NCBI RefSeq assembly: GCF_017591435.1
Contig: NC_059276.1
Coordinates: forward strand, 7,325,276 to 7,389,275
Length of the DNA stretch: 64,000 bases
Origin: Portunus trituberculatus
Taxonomy: Eukaryota > Arthropoda > Malacostraca > Decapoda > Portunidae
Direction of reading: 5' to 3'
Both the position numbers and the translations under genes were made by a program. Positions 44,137 to 55,890 of this stretch are shown piece after piece. The notes under the pieces were generated by a model. It saw nothing but the letters and a program-made list of their open reading frames with translations, was not told the origin of the DNA and ran no database searches. How positions within the stretch are numbered: position 1 is the stretch's first letter; the number at the start of each line of letters is the position of its first letter.

Positions 44137-44689
44137 TATTAGTCTCTCTCTCTCCATCAGAAGCTTCCAGTCACTTACATGCTACGTCTTGTCTCACGGT
44201 AGATCAGACAGTATTGCTTATCATAGACTCACAATGGCTACCTGGAGTGTTCTTGGTTCTGCTCTTAGATAACTCTGATTGAATTTTTATAATATGTTTT
44301 TCTCTCGTTTTATTTTAGGTTGTGTGATGCTCCGCTGGTGGTTCAACTTGTGAGTGTTACGTTGATTGTTTTTGTTTTCTTATTTTCTTTCTCTTTCTTT
44401 TGTTCTTATATCCTTTTCTATTATTTTTTTCTTTCTTCCATTTTTTATATCTTTATCATTCTTCCTTTTCTTTCTTCCTTTTTCTGTTTTGTTTTATGCT
44501 TGCCTTCTTGTTTTTCTACTTTTCATTTTCTTTTTCTATTATTATTCTTTGTCTGGATGTAAATATTTGGTGTCAAGGAATTTCTTTACAGCTTCAATGT
44601 TTCCAGTATTTCCCGTTAATCTCACGGTAATCCCACATCAGACATCAAAAAGTGAGGCAATCAAACACCATTCATACCAACAAGAAACC
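44137..44689. other. Unique, T-rich from 44350
   Basis: Overlapping F/S/L frames at 44320-44770. No gene. Confidence 0.4.
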
Positions 44690-45535
44690 TTCAGATCCAC
44701 AACTAAGCCAGAGAAATATATTTACTCATTTTTATACTTCTGTAGCATTTTCATCTTGGGAATAACTTGAATATATGAGATAAAGAATATAGGAACACAA
44801 AAAGCATAAGAAAAGAAAGCATTAAGAAGCCATTAGGTCTAGACGATGCAATTTCCATACAAAACATACTCTCTTCATCTCCATCAGTCATTCCTACTTA
44901 AGAAAGCAAAAGCACACAGCCTCCAGTCCTCAGCCACTGTCAGCCATAGCAGGGAGTGGAAAGTATCAATTATATTTAAGGAAACTTCAATAATTAAGCC
45001 AGAGAAACGATCTTTATTCATTTTATACCTCATTAGTATTTTCTTCGTGGAAATAACTTGAATATATGAGTAAAGATAAAGAGCAAAGGAACACAAAGGC
45101 GTAAAAAAATAAGCAACAGTACGCCATTAGGTCTAGAAGTGGCAATTTCGATACCAAACACACCTAGTTATCTCCATCAGTCATTCTCACCCTAGAAATT
45201 AAAAAGACAGCCTCCAGTTTCCAGCCACTGTCCACCTTAGCAGGAGTGAAGAGTGTCAATTGTATTTAAGGAAACTTCAACAACTAAACCAGAGAAACGA
45301 TCTTTACTAATTTTATACCTCGGTAGCATTTTCTTCTTGGAAATATAAATAAAGATAAAGGACTTAGGAACTTAAGAGGGTAAGAAAGGAAAGCAATAAG
45401 AAGTCTAGACGTGGCAATTTCTACACAAAACACACCTAGTTATCTCCATCAGTCATCCCATCCAAGGAAACAAAAACACTGCGCCTTCAAACCCCAGCCA
45501 CTGTCCACCACCGCCACAACAGTGAGGGCAGACTC
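44690..45535 (+). repeat. Tandem array, period about 283-293 bp, about three units
   Basis: GTCTAGAC or GTCTAGAA recurs at 44837, 45130 and 45413. Each unit contains ATCTCCATCAGTCAT, CAGCCACTGTC, TTTAAGGAAACTTCAA and AAGCCAGAGAAAC or close variants, and an AAGATAAAG-like block. A partial unit precedes (AAGCCAGAGAAATA near 44706). Small frames (44846-45061 forward, 44884-45096 reverse) are by-products of the array and are not conserved across units. Confidence 0.8.
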
Positions 45536-46079
45536 TCACCCTGGGAACGCATCAATACTTGCTTGAGGGATACAATTGGCCTTTTTTCATGTGGTGGTGG
45601 TGGTCAGCAGTCGCCACTTACCGTCCCCACGAAAGGAAATTCCATACCTGACCAAAACTCTATTCCGATCCGCCAATACCTGTGGGCTGTCAGGCAGGTG
45701 CTCCGGGACACTTCGCTTTGCTTCCCACCTTGATTTGCGTTAAGGCCTTGTGGGGGTTTTCTCTCGCCCCGTGTTCGTGTGAGGTGAAGGTGAGGCTTGG
45801 GAGGCGCCGGGTTGTGACAGTTCAAGGTCATTGCTTGTTTTTGTCATTATTTATTTATATATCTATTTGTTTATTTTTTGTGGGGGGTTGTTTGTGGTTC
45901 ATTTGATGTTATTTTTAGTTTGTTTGGTTTGGTTAGGTGTTTCTTAGGTTATTGATATTGTTACTTCGTGTTTTTAAGTGTTTCTTCATATTTCTGTGTT
46001 TTACTAGCAAGTTTTTGTAGTTAATTTATGTTTGTATTACATTTGTCAGTATTGCGATATAAATTGTACTAATAATTCA
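45536..46079. other. Unique sequence
   Basis: GC-moderate to 45830 then T-rich. No gene. Confidence 0.4.
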
Positions 46080-46148
46080 GAGAGAGACAGAGAGACATAG
46101 AAAGAGACAGACACACACACAGATAGCCAGACAGACAGACAGACATAG
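46080..46148 (+). repeat. Degenerate (GACA)n/(GAGA)n
   Basis: AGAGAGAGACAGAGAGACAT, then CACACACACAG and (GACA) units. Confidence 0.9.
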
Positions 46149-46693
46149 AGCAAAACCGAAGCAGTGAGTAAGCATCAAGTACCTTTTTGCAGCCATCAAT
46201 GCTCGATATTTATGAAGATGAGCAAGGAAGGGAGTCTCATCGTGCCCAGTGCATAAGGAAGGGCTGGACATTAAACTAGAACCGATATGAGGCAGGTAGT
46301 GATGGAGGGGAAGGCTGGCTAGGAGTGAGGGACCCATGCAAGTTAGGGATGCAGATAATAGACACTTTGGTATGAGGGATAAGGGCCATTGTAAGTTACT
46401 ACTGAGTGAAGGGAGGTTTGAACGTAACTTACTGTGACTCATGATGGAAAATAGATCGTGAATTAAGAGAGGGAGGGAAGGAGGGAGGGATAGGGAGAGA
46501 CCGACAGGTGTTCTTAATTCAGGTGATTATTTCAGGTGTTTTTGTTCTCTAGTGTTTTGTTTCAGTGTTTCTGTCGTGTTTCAGTCAGAGGGAGTTAGTG
46601 TGTTGTGGTGGGATCTAAAAAATGGACAAGTAATCTGGTTTATTCTTGTTAGTTCGTTGGTAATTTTTTGTTCCACTTATTTTAGATAGGTCA

Positions 46694-46836
<143 letters not shown>

Positions 46837-47272
46837 CAACTATTAGCGAAAGAAGAAAAAAAAACAGGGATAAATACAATGAAGCAGACAGACAATAGAG
46901 ATCCATACTTCTTATTCCTCCCCTTCCTCTCTCTTGCTCTTGTTCTTGTATTCTTTGCTTCCTCTTACTCCCGCTGCTACTCTGATTGTGCGGACAAGGC
47001 CTTCATTTCCCCCTCTTCCCCATCAGATACTTGTTGTGTGAGTCTCGTAGAGCGCCAGTGACTATAATCAAGGCAGACACTAACGCATGTTCCATTATCA
47101 TACACTGTAGTCAGCCAGGGAAGCTACTCAAGAACGGGACAGCTCAGTGTGGCTCTCGAATTCTGGGTTCTGACTGCGTCGTGGCTCAGGGTGGAGACAC
47201 GTGAAGGTTGCTATGGTGTGACTGCTTTGTGCTTTGTGTCTTCCTCTCAGCGCCTACACGTGTCTAGGAAAG

Positions 47273-47481
47273 TTAAGGTCTTCAGTGCTATGACGCGTTT
47301 TCATATTCTTTCTGCTTAGTATTTAGTGATTTTATACAGCTTCAGTAACCTATGTGGGGTTTAACTAATGAAGACTCTGACCATTAATCTTCTGACCTCC
47401 ATAAATATTTCCTAATGTAAATAAAATCGTCTAATTACACCCAAAACTAGTAAAAATGCGTCCTAGCACTGAAGGGGGTAA
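47273..47481 (+). mobile_element. MITE-1 copy f
   Basis: This 209-bp copy runs from TTAA (47273-47276), left end GGTCTTCAGTGCTATGACGC, to GTAA (47478-47481), right end CCTAGCACTGAAGGGG. The core CCATTAATCTTCTGACCTCC is perfect. Right-border TTAA has decayed to GTAA. No coding capacity. Confidence 0.8.
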
Positions 47482-47873
47482 AACTGTGGAAATGTTTGGT
47501 TATTTTGCCGTTTGGTGTTAAGGAAATGTTTGGATACTGTGTGAAAGTTATTAATTTGATGCTTTCGTCAATTATTTTTCACCTATTTTTTTGTGTTTAC
47601 GGAATAAGAAGGTCGGTTTTGTTGTGTCTTATTTTTTTTATGTCCGCAAGAAGAAGGCAAGGTTAAATATATAATCCTTAATGTATTTTTTGTCTTTCTC
47701 GCTGTGTTTAGGTATTAAGAACATGGAATTTTGTTTTGTGTGCAGTTTTCTGTTGGTAGGAAGGAGAGGGGGAAGGTTAGAAATGTGGGAAAAATTGAGG
47801 ATCTGATTATTTTGTATCACAGGTGTTGTCTTTGTGTTGGTTTTAGTGACGGATGAGGTGGCTGCGTTGTGCT

Positions 47874-48473
47874 TCAAGCTTGGTGTTGGGAAGGGTCGTG
47901 GAGGATTACCAGTGTGGGAAAGTCCAGATTATGCGGTGGTTTTAAGTTGCAGTTTGTATTACAGTGTGTGTCAGGCGTTGGATGGTAAGGCAGGTAGTTA
48001 TTGCAGTCTTCGTTGTCTTCTTTATATATGAACGATAAAGTTGCAAATATGGAAACGTTGTATTTATTCCTTATTTTCGTTTCTGGTTGTGTAAAGAAAG
48101 GAGAGTCATTTTGCTTGTGGCTTTCTTCGTTTTCTTCGTGTTTTACTTTTCTTATCTCTGTGCTGATACAAGGAAGAGTCTTGGGAGATTGAAAGCACGG
48201 ACAAATTGAGGTCATTGGGTTGTGTGTCTTTGTCTCTCTGTGTTTTGTTGCGAGAGGACTCGGTTGTTTTGTTGTGGTAATTCGTGTAGCTTTTTCATCC
48301 CTGTTTTGTGTGTGCAGAATGGCGGAGGAAGGATGAAATTGCATAGTGCTTGAAGTTATCTTACATTTTCTTGTGTCCTCGTGCCTTTTTCGGGTTCCGG
48401 GCGCCAGGAAGGTGTATTTTTCAAGGCTTATATTTTGCGTAGCTTTTCTCTCCTCTCGTTGGCTGAGAAACAC
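47874..48473 (-). other. 199-codon open frame, unrecognised
   Basis: The longest frame not made of a simple repeat. It starts MFLSQREERKATQNISLEKY and is rich in T, K, H, N and P, the amino acids favoured when the coding strand is A/C-rich and thus poor in stop codons. No domain, motif or homolog is recognised. Recorded as an open frame only. Confidence 0.15.
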
Positions 48474-49195
48474 TGATTACTGTGAGTCAAGGTTATTTCC
48501 TTCTTACCTTATCGCGGCTAATTGATAACAGAAATCAGTGTAGATAAAGCGCCATTTTTCCCTTATTTTGCATAACGTATGATCTCACAACTCGTCCCGC
48601 ACGCCACACATCACAAAAAGTGCCACTTATATCTACGTGGGAAAGTGATGGTCTCCTCTACCGCCCTGACCGCACCACCGCCTCGCCCTGGAGCAGCGCC
48701 ATGAGAAGTAGTGCGTGTGGAGCCCTCAACACTCAACACTGCCGCGGAGCATGGAACATTAGGCCCCGGAGGAAGGGAGGGCAAGGGAGGGGAGATGGGG
48801 GGTGTCCTAATAACATCGTCCGCTTAGACATGGAAGGCTTGAGACGTGGCTGAGGTGACCTGGAACTGAGGGAGGCGAGGAAGGAAAAATGCTCCTTGAA
48901 ACTGATGACGTGATGTAATGTAGAGTCGGAAAATGCTCCAGTGTGTTGTTTATGTGAGGTTTAATTCTTTATATGTCCGAATAGAACGAACCGCAGCGGC
49001 AGGATGATTTTATCTGATCACAGCGTACAGTACCCGAATTCCTGCCAAATTATAGAGTGGTGGCGACGGCCTGACCCTACGTCTATTATCCAGTGCCCGC
49101 GTGCTGGCCTGCCTCGCTGGCGGCCGCTGGGGGGAACTTGCCCATCTCGCCTACTGAGCTTCCCTTTCTGGACGGCGCTTCGCTCTTGTTTGAGG
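48474..49195. other. GC-moderate unique sequence
   Basis: Forward frames 48620-48853 and 49004-49264 are unrecognised. GCTGGCGGCCGCTGGGG-type GC words near 49115. No gene called. Confidence 0.3.
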
Positions 49196-49236
49196 AGGAG
49201 GAGTAGAAGGATTTTTTGCTGTTTGAGGGAAGGAGG

Positions 49237-49465
49237 AGTAAGAGGAAAAGTTTTTGTATTTTGAGAAGAAATACTGAGTTTTAATGTAGAAAAGGAAGAG
49301 TAAGAGGAAAAGTTTTTGTATTTTGAGAAGAAATACTGAGTTTTAATGTAGAAAAGGAAGAGTAAGAGGAAAAGTTATTGATATTTGTGAAAGAACTTGG
49401 AGGATCTTTGTATTTTGAGAAGAAATACTGAGTTTTAATGTAGAAAAGGAAGAGTTGATATTTGT
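49237..49465 (+). repeat. 62-bp tandem repeat, two identical units plus a third with an insertion
   Basis: Units starting at 49237 and 49299 are identical over 62 bp (AGTAAGAGGAAAAGTTTTTG onward). The third, at 49361, begins the same way but carries about 30 bp (GATATTTGTGAAAGAACTTG) before resuming TTTGTATTTTGAGAAG. Purine-rich. Identity of the first two units implies a very recent duplication or gene conversion. Confidence 0.9.
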
Positions 49466-49699
49466 GAATTGGAGGATGAAGAGTAAAAGGAAAAGTTCTT
49501 AGTATCTGAAGAAAGTTCTTGTTTGAAAAAGAAATATGGTGTGGGAGGAAAAGTTAATGTTTGAAGAGGAAGCAAGAAGAGAAGAATCATGTTGCTTAAG
49601 GAAAAGATGGAGTAAAACCGTTCATGTTAGAATAAAAAAAAAGCTCACGTTATTATAGGAAAGGTGGAATTAAGGGAAGTTACATTTGTCTGACGAGGA

Positions 49700-49875
49700 A
49701 AATAAAAATGGAGTCTTTCTATATAAGGAGGAAAGTAAACTAAGATTTTCATTTCATTTACGGAAGACAAAGAGAAGACATTGTTAGAGAAGGAAAGTGA
49801 AGAAAATGGAGTCTCTTTCTGTATAAGGGGAAAAATAAACTAAGATTTCCATTTCATTTATGGAAGAAAAAAGAG
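49700..49875 (+). repeat. Tandem duplication, period 98 bp
   Basis: AATGGAGTCT occurs at 49707 and 49805, followed in both by a TATAAGG-type block, AAACTAAGATTT and CATTTCATTTA. Lies in the purine-rich tract with the 62-bp repeat. Confidence 0.75.
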
Positions 49876-49950
49876 AAGAAAGTGAAGAAAAGGTGAAGAA
49901 AGACGGAAAAAATGAGGAGTTTTTGTTTTGAGGAGTAAAAAGGAGTAAAT

Positions 49951-50563
49951 GAAGAATTATTGCTTTAGTTACTGCGTTGTGGAATGTTTGCCTCTCTTCC
50001 ACACTGTTTGCTGCCTCGCTCTCGTTGGCTCCTCGTGGCGGCTGCTCATTGATGCTCCCATACCAAACAAATAAATAAGAATAAAACTAAGGGAAACAAA
50101 GCGGACGTAAGATTTATGTGACACTGAATGAGGAAAGTGAATCTAGCGTGCGTCTAATGTGTATCTGTGGAAATCGAAGTCTTTTATGTTGAGCAATGCA
50201 GACAGTAAAGGAAATATTGGGTCGTGTGAGTATGCGAAGGCTTTAACGTAGAAAATTAACGACCTTTTACTACAGATAAATTATACAGATATTTATTATA
50301 GGAAAGAAATAACCTAGGAGGAAATTGACATATTGTGTACGCTCTGACGTCTTTGCCTGTTATAGAGAACACACACATTTAGTTATTTTCATCCTTGGCT
50401 CTCCTCCTCATTTTGAACGATTTTTATTTCCCACAAACAGGAGATTAATGCAAATATTATCGTTTATATCAAATTTGCTCGCCAGAAGAGGGAGAAAAAT
50501 CATCAGTCACCATAAAACACAAAGAGAAGTTTCATTTACACTACACCATTTCAAAAGATAATG
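49951..50563. other. Unique sequence
   Basis: No supported feature. Confidence 0.4.
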
Positions 50564-50776
50564 TTAATCTCTATGGTACCTTGACGCGTTTTCCTATTCA
50601 TTCTGCTTCCTATTTGGCAATTTTATAGTTTCGTAAATATATGGTGGGATCAGATTAATAAAGACTCTGGCCATTAATCTTTTGACCTCCATAGACCCTT
50701 CCTGATGCAAATAAAATTGTCTCATCATTCCCCAAAAATAAAGGGAGAAATGTGTCCCAGTACTGAAGAGGGTTAA
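50564..50776 (+). mobile_element. MITE-1 copy g
   Basis: This 213-bp copy is bordered by TTAA at 50564-50567 and 50773-50776, and TCT follows both borders. The left arm is diverged (TCTCTATGGTACCTTGACGC) while the right arm (CCCAGTACTGAAGAGGG) is nearly intact. The core CCATTAATCTTTTGACCTCC differs from copy f by one base. It lies about 160 bp left of the unrelated inverted-repeat element at 50934. Confidence 0.82.
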
Positions 50777-50933
50777 TCTGTTCCCTGTACATCTTCATAT
50801 TCACTAGGAAAGGAACCATTCATGTCGACCTCACATATAAACCACAAAACCACGTTCATTTCACCACAAACCACATTACTTCCTCTCCCTTACTAGAAAG
50901 AGAACTAAACAAGAACACCTCACCACTCACTCC

Positions 50934-51136
50934 TATGGTCTGCCTACTTTGAAGTGGCTCTTGGGTCTCGGTCAGAATAAAACCCTGGAGGAATGCATGG
51001 TTGTCAGATCTTGAGGAAAACCATAAGCTGTCCTGATAAATGTATTGATCAACAGAAAAGCAAGTATTATTCACATTAAATCAATTATAAGCTACAGTTT
51101 GGAACTCAGGAGCCACTTTAGAGTAGGCAGACTATA
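50934..51136. mobile_element. MITE-3: single 203-bp inverted-repeat element
   Basis: The left arm TGGTCTGCCTACTTTGAAGT (from 50936) is the inverse of the right arm, which reads TAGTCTGCCTACTCTAAAGT on the other strand (ending 51134); both continue GGCTC, giving 25 bp with 3 mismatches, and weaker similarity runs on (TTGGGT versus CTGAGT). TA lies at both borders (50934-50935, 51135-51136). Length, arms and lack of coding potential fit a MITE of Tc1/mariner type. No second copy was found in the window. Alternative: a unique foldback sequence. Confidence 0.65.
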
Positions 51137-51402
51137 GAACCAGAACACCAGCACTTACCATCACCTACAGCGAGGAAGGGGCTGCCGTGAGAAGGGCCCC
51201 AGAAACAGGCACCAAAACGAGACTCCTTCTAACAGGTTCCCGCTTAATTAGAGCTTTCCTTAACTAGCTCAGCCTCACACGTCCCTCACCCTTCACGCCG
51301 CCTCCCTCTCCCTCTCTCTTATCTCCCCGCTCCAAGTGAATTTCTTAGATTATAAATGAGGGGTTTTTAATGCATTTTTCTGGGCGTCTTCGCGTGTTCA
51401 GT

Positions 51403-51405
<3 letters not shown>

Positions 51406-51465
<60 letters not shown>
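51406..51465 (+). repeat. (GA)n, 60 bp
   Basis: Perfect. Confidence 0.98.
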
Positions 51466-51466
<1 letters not shown>

Positions 51467-51611
51467 GGGTAAGGGGCGATAGAAGGAAGGTGTGGATTAG
51501 AAGGTAATTACGGAAGATACGAGAAGAAAAAGGACGCAAAATTTGAATGATTTTTGAAAGGGAGCATATTTATTGTTGTTTTTATTGTGAAATGTCACTG
51601 ATCGAAAATAT

Positions 51612-51622
51612 GTAGTAGTAGC

Positions 51623-51655
<33 letters not shown>
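51612..51655 (+). repeat. (TAG)n, 44 bp
   Basis: One GCA interruption. Confidence 0.95.
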
Positions 51656-51656
<1 letters not shown>

Positions 51657-51719
51657 ATAGCAGTAATACTAACAACGACTGCAGTATTAACGACAACAAA
51701 ACAACAGTCATAACAGTAA

Positions 51720-51721
51720 TG

Positions 51722-51814
<93 letters not shown>

Positions 51815-51820
51815 CTAGTA

Positions 51821-51855
<35 letters not shown>
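51720..51855 (+). repeat. Compound (AAT)n-(AGT)n-(AAT)n
   Basis: AAT 51720-51756, AGT 51757-51821, AAT 51822-51855: a symmetric sandwich like 16847-17006. Confidence 0.97.
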
Positions 51856-51856
<1 letters not shown>

Positions 51857-51940
51857 GTAACGATAACAGTAAATGCTTTAATCATTATATTGGCAGGTAA
51901 GCTTCAGAAATGTAACATTGTGATAATGTTGTTGTTGCCA

Positions 51941-51941
51941 A

Positions 51942-52013
<72 letters not shown>

Positions 52014-52031
52014 TATTATTATTATTATTAT
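51941..52031 (+). repeat. (ATT)n, 91 bp
   Basis: One ACT interruption near 52010; complementary to the AAT blocks 85-220 bp upstream. Confidence 0.97.
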
Positions 52032-52419
52032 CAATATTGTTGTTATTATTGTTATTGCTATTGTTGTTATTGTTCTTGTTATTGCTGTTGTTGTTGTTAG
52101 TGTTAGTGCTGTTGCTATTTTATGTAGGGCCACTGACCAAGACAAAACAAAAATCATAAAAAAAAGATGGAATGATAAAGACAAAAATGAATCACTGTTA
52201 TTATTCCATTGACACGTGACACAGACAACACATCTCAGTAACCAATCACTTCTCACGCTGTGTCGCGCCTGTGCACCACCAACACAACCCACGCCCATCA
52301 CAACCCTCGCAACCCTCACCTTTACCCTCCTACAGCTTCACCCACGCGAACAGTTCCGGTATCGTGGTGTCGGGTTGTCGCGTCTTGACATATCTCCCCG
52401 TCAGTTTCCCGCAGGCTCA
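52032..52419. other. Unique sequence after decayed TTG/TTA units
   Basis: TTGTTATTG-type mixtures continue to about 52110. CAACCCTCGCAACCCTCACC at 52302-52321 is a short duplication. No gene. Confidence 0.4.
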
Positions 52420-53402
52420 GATTTTCAGTAGAGTGGTTCCAGATAGAGTGTAGAATGTACTGTAGGTTATTTTATTTACTTTCCACGCAGACCGAGGGAG
52501 AAATTGCTGTCCTGTGATACATTAAAGTGACTTAGAATCGTTTTAGGTTATCTAGGAATGCATTTTCGGTTCTTGTAAAGACTTGGTGGTTCCTTAATAG
52601 GTTTCTAAAGCATGTTAGTGTACTTATTAACCCTTCAGTACCATGACGCGTTTCCATATTCATTCTGCGTACTATTTGGTGATTTTATACAGCTTCAGAA
52701 ACTCATGTGTGGGATTTAAATGGTGAACACTATGGCTATTAATCTTCTTACCTCGATAGATCCTTCCTAATGTAAAAAAAATGGTCTAATCGTACACAAA
52801 CCTCAAAGTAAAAATTGTGTCCCAGTACTGAAGGGGTTAATAGTTTCGAATACTTAGGAACATATGAAAACTAACCTAACCTATTAATTGACCTTTTCAA
52901 TGGAGTGGTTCCAGATATAGTGTAATATGTACTGTAGGTTACTTTATTTACTTCCCACGCAGATCGAGTGAGAAATTGCTGTCCTGCGATTCATTAAAGT
53001 GACATAATTATTTTAGGTTATCTGGAAATGCTTATAGGTGCTCGTAAACACTGAGAGGTTACTTAGAGTATGTTATGGTACTCATGAATAGTTTCCTGTA
53101 CTTAGGAACATCTTAGAACTAACTTAACCTATTAATTGACCGTTTCAGTGGAGTTGTTCCGAATATAGTGTGATATGTAGGTTATTTATTTATCTCCCAT
53201 GCAGATTCAGGGTGAAATTGCTGTCCTCTGATGTATTAAAGTGACTTAAAAGTGTTTTGGGTTATCTGGTAATGATTTGGGGTATTCGTAAACACTTAGA
53301 GGTCATTTAGAAGGATTTTATAGTATTTTGTTGTACTTGTTAATATTTTCGAGTATTTTGGAACATCTGAAAACTAATCTGATCTTTTAATGGTCCTTTT
53401 CT
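52420..53402 (+). repeat. Three-unit tandem array, period about 250 bp, one unit interrupted by MITE-1
   Basis: Units start at GAGTGGTTCC (52431), GAGTGGTTCC (52903) and GAGTTGTTCC (53151). Each has GAAATTGCTGTCCT, CATTAAAGTGAC or a variant, GGTTATCTGG or a variant, and ends near TAATTGACC. Unit 1 is longer only because of the MITE-1 at 52627-52840; without it the spacing is about 262 bp. The units differ by scattered substitutions and small gaps, so the array is not recent. No coding frame is shared across units. Confidence 0.85.
52627..52840 (+). mobile_element. MITE-1 copy h, best preserved, inside a 250-bp tandem unit
   Basis: This 214-bp copy has both TTAA borders (52627-52630 and 52837-52840) and clean arms: CCCTTCAGTACCATGACGCG on the left and CCCAGTACTGAAGGGG on the right. 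It interrupts the first unit of a three-unit tandem array. The third unit reads GTACTTGTTAATATTTTCGA at 53332-53351, so its TTAA (53340-53343) marks the unoccupied target. Comparing the two gives a precise TTAA duplication and nothing else. No open frame; mobilised in trans if at all. Confidence 0.9.
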
Positions 53403-53819
53403 TACCACCACCATCGCCACCAGAACGCTTGAGGAAATTTAAGACTCGGAAATAAAGAAAATAGAAAAGTTAGGAAGATTAGATTAACAGACGATCTTTT
53501 CAAACCACCACCACCACCACCAGCTTCCATTACCACAAGGCTACAGGCTACAGGGAACTTGAGTCTACAGAGCTGCCTTATCCCTCATTAAGCCACGCGC
53601 CGAGGGATGCCCGGAAACTGATGAAAAAAAAGAAAAACTGGTTCAGATACACAGTGCTAGCGATGGTGGTGGTGGTGGTGGTGATGGCGGCAAGACATGG
53701 CGTCCTCCCTTCCCACAGAACAAGGCGCTAATGATTGTAATTAACGAGAGAGCGAGGATTAATTGCATCACTTGAAAGGTCGCCGTTCTTGTTTTGTTGA
53801 TAACCTGCGCCCTGTAGAC
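53403..53819. other. Unique sequence with short CCA and TGG runs
   Basis: CCA runs about 53405-53425 and 53505-53522; TGG run about 53663-53682. No gene. Confidence 0.5.
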
Positions 53820-53990
53820 AAGGTAGGGTAAGGTAAGGTGAGGTGAGGGGGTAAGGAGGAGAGGGTTGGGTGAGGTAAGGGTGACTGGAGGGGATCGGGT
53901 GGGATAAGGAGAGGGGAAATGGTGGGGAGAAGAGGGAGTGGTTGGGGCTCTGGGGAGGTGAGAGGTAGGGAGTAAGGCTGTAGGAGGCGA
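53820..53990. other. G-rich GGTAA/GGTGA pentamer region, quadruplex-prone
   Basis: AAGGTAGGGTAAGGTAAGGT then many GGGG runs to 53985. Three frames on the other strand are P/S/L artefacts. Confidence 0.7.
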
Positions 53991-54003
53991 CACACTTACA
54001 CAC

Positions 54004-54006
<3 letters not shown>

Positions 54007-54068
<62 letters not shown>
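54007..54068 (+). repeat. (CA)n, 62 bp
   Basis: Perfect. Confidence 0.98.
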
Positions 54069-54074
<6 letters not shown>

Positions 54075-54123
54075 TGATGATTGTAGTGTTTTCTTAAGTA
54101 GAGAGAGAAAAAAAGATAATTGT

Positions 54124-54168
54124 TTATGTATATTTATGTATGTATGTATGTATGTATTTATGTATGTG
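54124..54168 (+). repeat. (TATG)n with TTTA interruptions
   Basis: TATGTATGTATGTATGTATG core. Confidence 0.9.
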
Positions 54169-54346
54169 GAATTTCTATGCAAAATATGTTATGCAATTAT
54201 CCTTCTTTTTTTTTCTCTCCCTCTTTCTGTTTGTTTGGTGCAGTGGTGTACAATTATCTTTTTGCTGGTGTTTGTTATTGTTTTCCTGTTCCTTTCTAAC
54301 TTTACATTCACTATTCATTATCTCTAATACATTTTCATATGAGTAA

Positions 54347-54559
54347 TTATCCCATTGGGTACCATGACGCTCTTCCACATTCATTCTCCTTACTATTTGA
54401 TGATTTTATACACCTTCAGAACTTATGTGGGGATTGAAATAGTGAAAACTGTGGCCATTAATTTTCTGCCTTCCATAGACCCTTCCTAATGTCGATAAAA
54501 GTGGTCTAATCGTACAGTAATCTCGAGGTAAAAATGTGTCCCAGTATTGAAGAGTTTGA
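54347..54559 (+). mobile_element. MITE-1 copy i (decayed ends)
   Basis: Borders are TTAT (54347-54350) and TTGA (54556-54559), both one change from TTAA. The left arm reads CCCATTGGGTACCATGACGC and the right CCCAGTATTGAAGAG. The core GTGGCCATTAATTTTCTGCC is recognisable. About 213 bp long. The extra divergence suggests an older insertion than copy h. Confidence 0.78.
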
Positions 54560-54900
54560 TACTTGATTCCCTCTTTTGTTTTGGTCTCTTCATTCTTACG
54601 CTTCTACTGTTCACTTGTTCTCTGTTCCTTTTACTCATTCTTACTCTTCTGTTTACTCTTCTTTTTCTCCTACGCTCCCCTCGTCGTCACTTATTAGGTA
54701 ATGAGAGGAAGTGAAGGAAGAGGGACTGGCACGACTCTGGTATCTTCTCCTGAGGGACGACCGCTAAATTAACATAAAGAGGACAGATTTGCATTGATGA
54801 CCTGCCTGGCCCTTTTTACCTTCTCGTGGCGGTGGTGATGGTGGTGGTCGAGGTGATGGTGGTGATGTCAGCAGTAGCAAAAGCAGTATTAACTATTGTG
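54560..54900. other. Unique sequence
   Basis: No supported feature; GGTGGTGATGGTGGTGG near 54831. Confidence 0.4.
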
Positions 54901-54935
54901 GTGCGGGAAGAGTAGTTGTAGCAGTGGTGGTTGTG

Positions 54936-54936
<1 letters not shown>

Positions 54937-54973
<37 letters not shown>
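54937..54973 (+). repeat. (AGT)n, 37 bp
   Basis: Perfect. Confidence 0.96.
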
Positions 54974-54974
<1 letters not shown>

Positions 54975-55046
54975 TCAGCAGGGGGTTTCTCGTTCCCTCA
55001 GTCCACCACATGGCGCTCCCTTGAAAGAACGTGAGAGGAATGAATG

Positions 55047-55133
55047 CTCCTCCTCCTCCTCCTCCTCCTCCTCCTCCTCCTCCTCCTCCTCCTCCTCCTC
55101 CTCCTCCTCCTCCTCCTCCTCCTCCTCCTCCTC
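55047..55133 (+). repeat. (CTC)29, 87 bp
   Basis: Perfect. Confidence 0.98.
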
Positions 55134-55139
55134 GTCTCA

Positions 55140-55889
<750 letters not shown>

Positions 55890-55890
<1 letters not shown>

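Larger units (their letters stand above)
49196..49950. other. Purine-rich tract with tandem repeats
   Basis: A/G-rich; includes the 62-bp and 98-bp tandem repeats listed separately and scattered AAGAGGAAAAG words. Confidence 0.65.

Noticed and set aside
52871..52885. Arthropod telomere repeat (TTAGG/CCTAA)
   Set aside because: Only two CCTAA units, inside a dispersed tandem unit.
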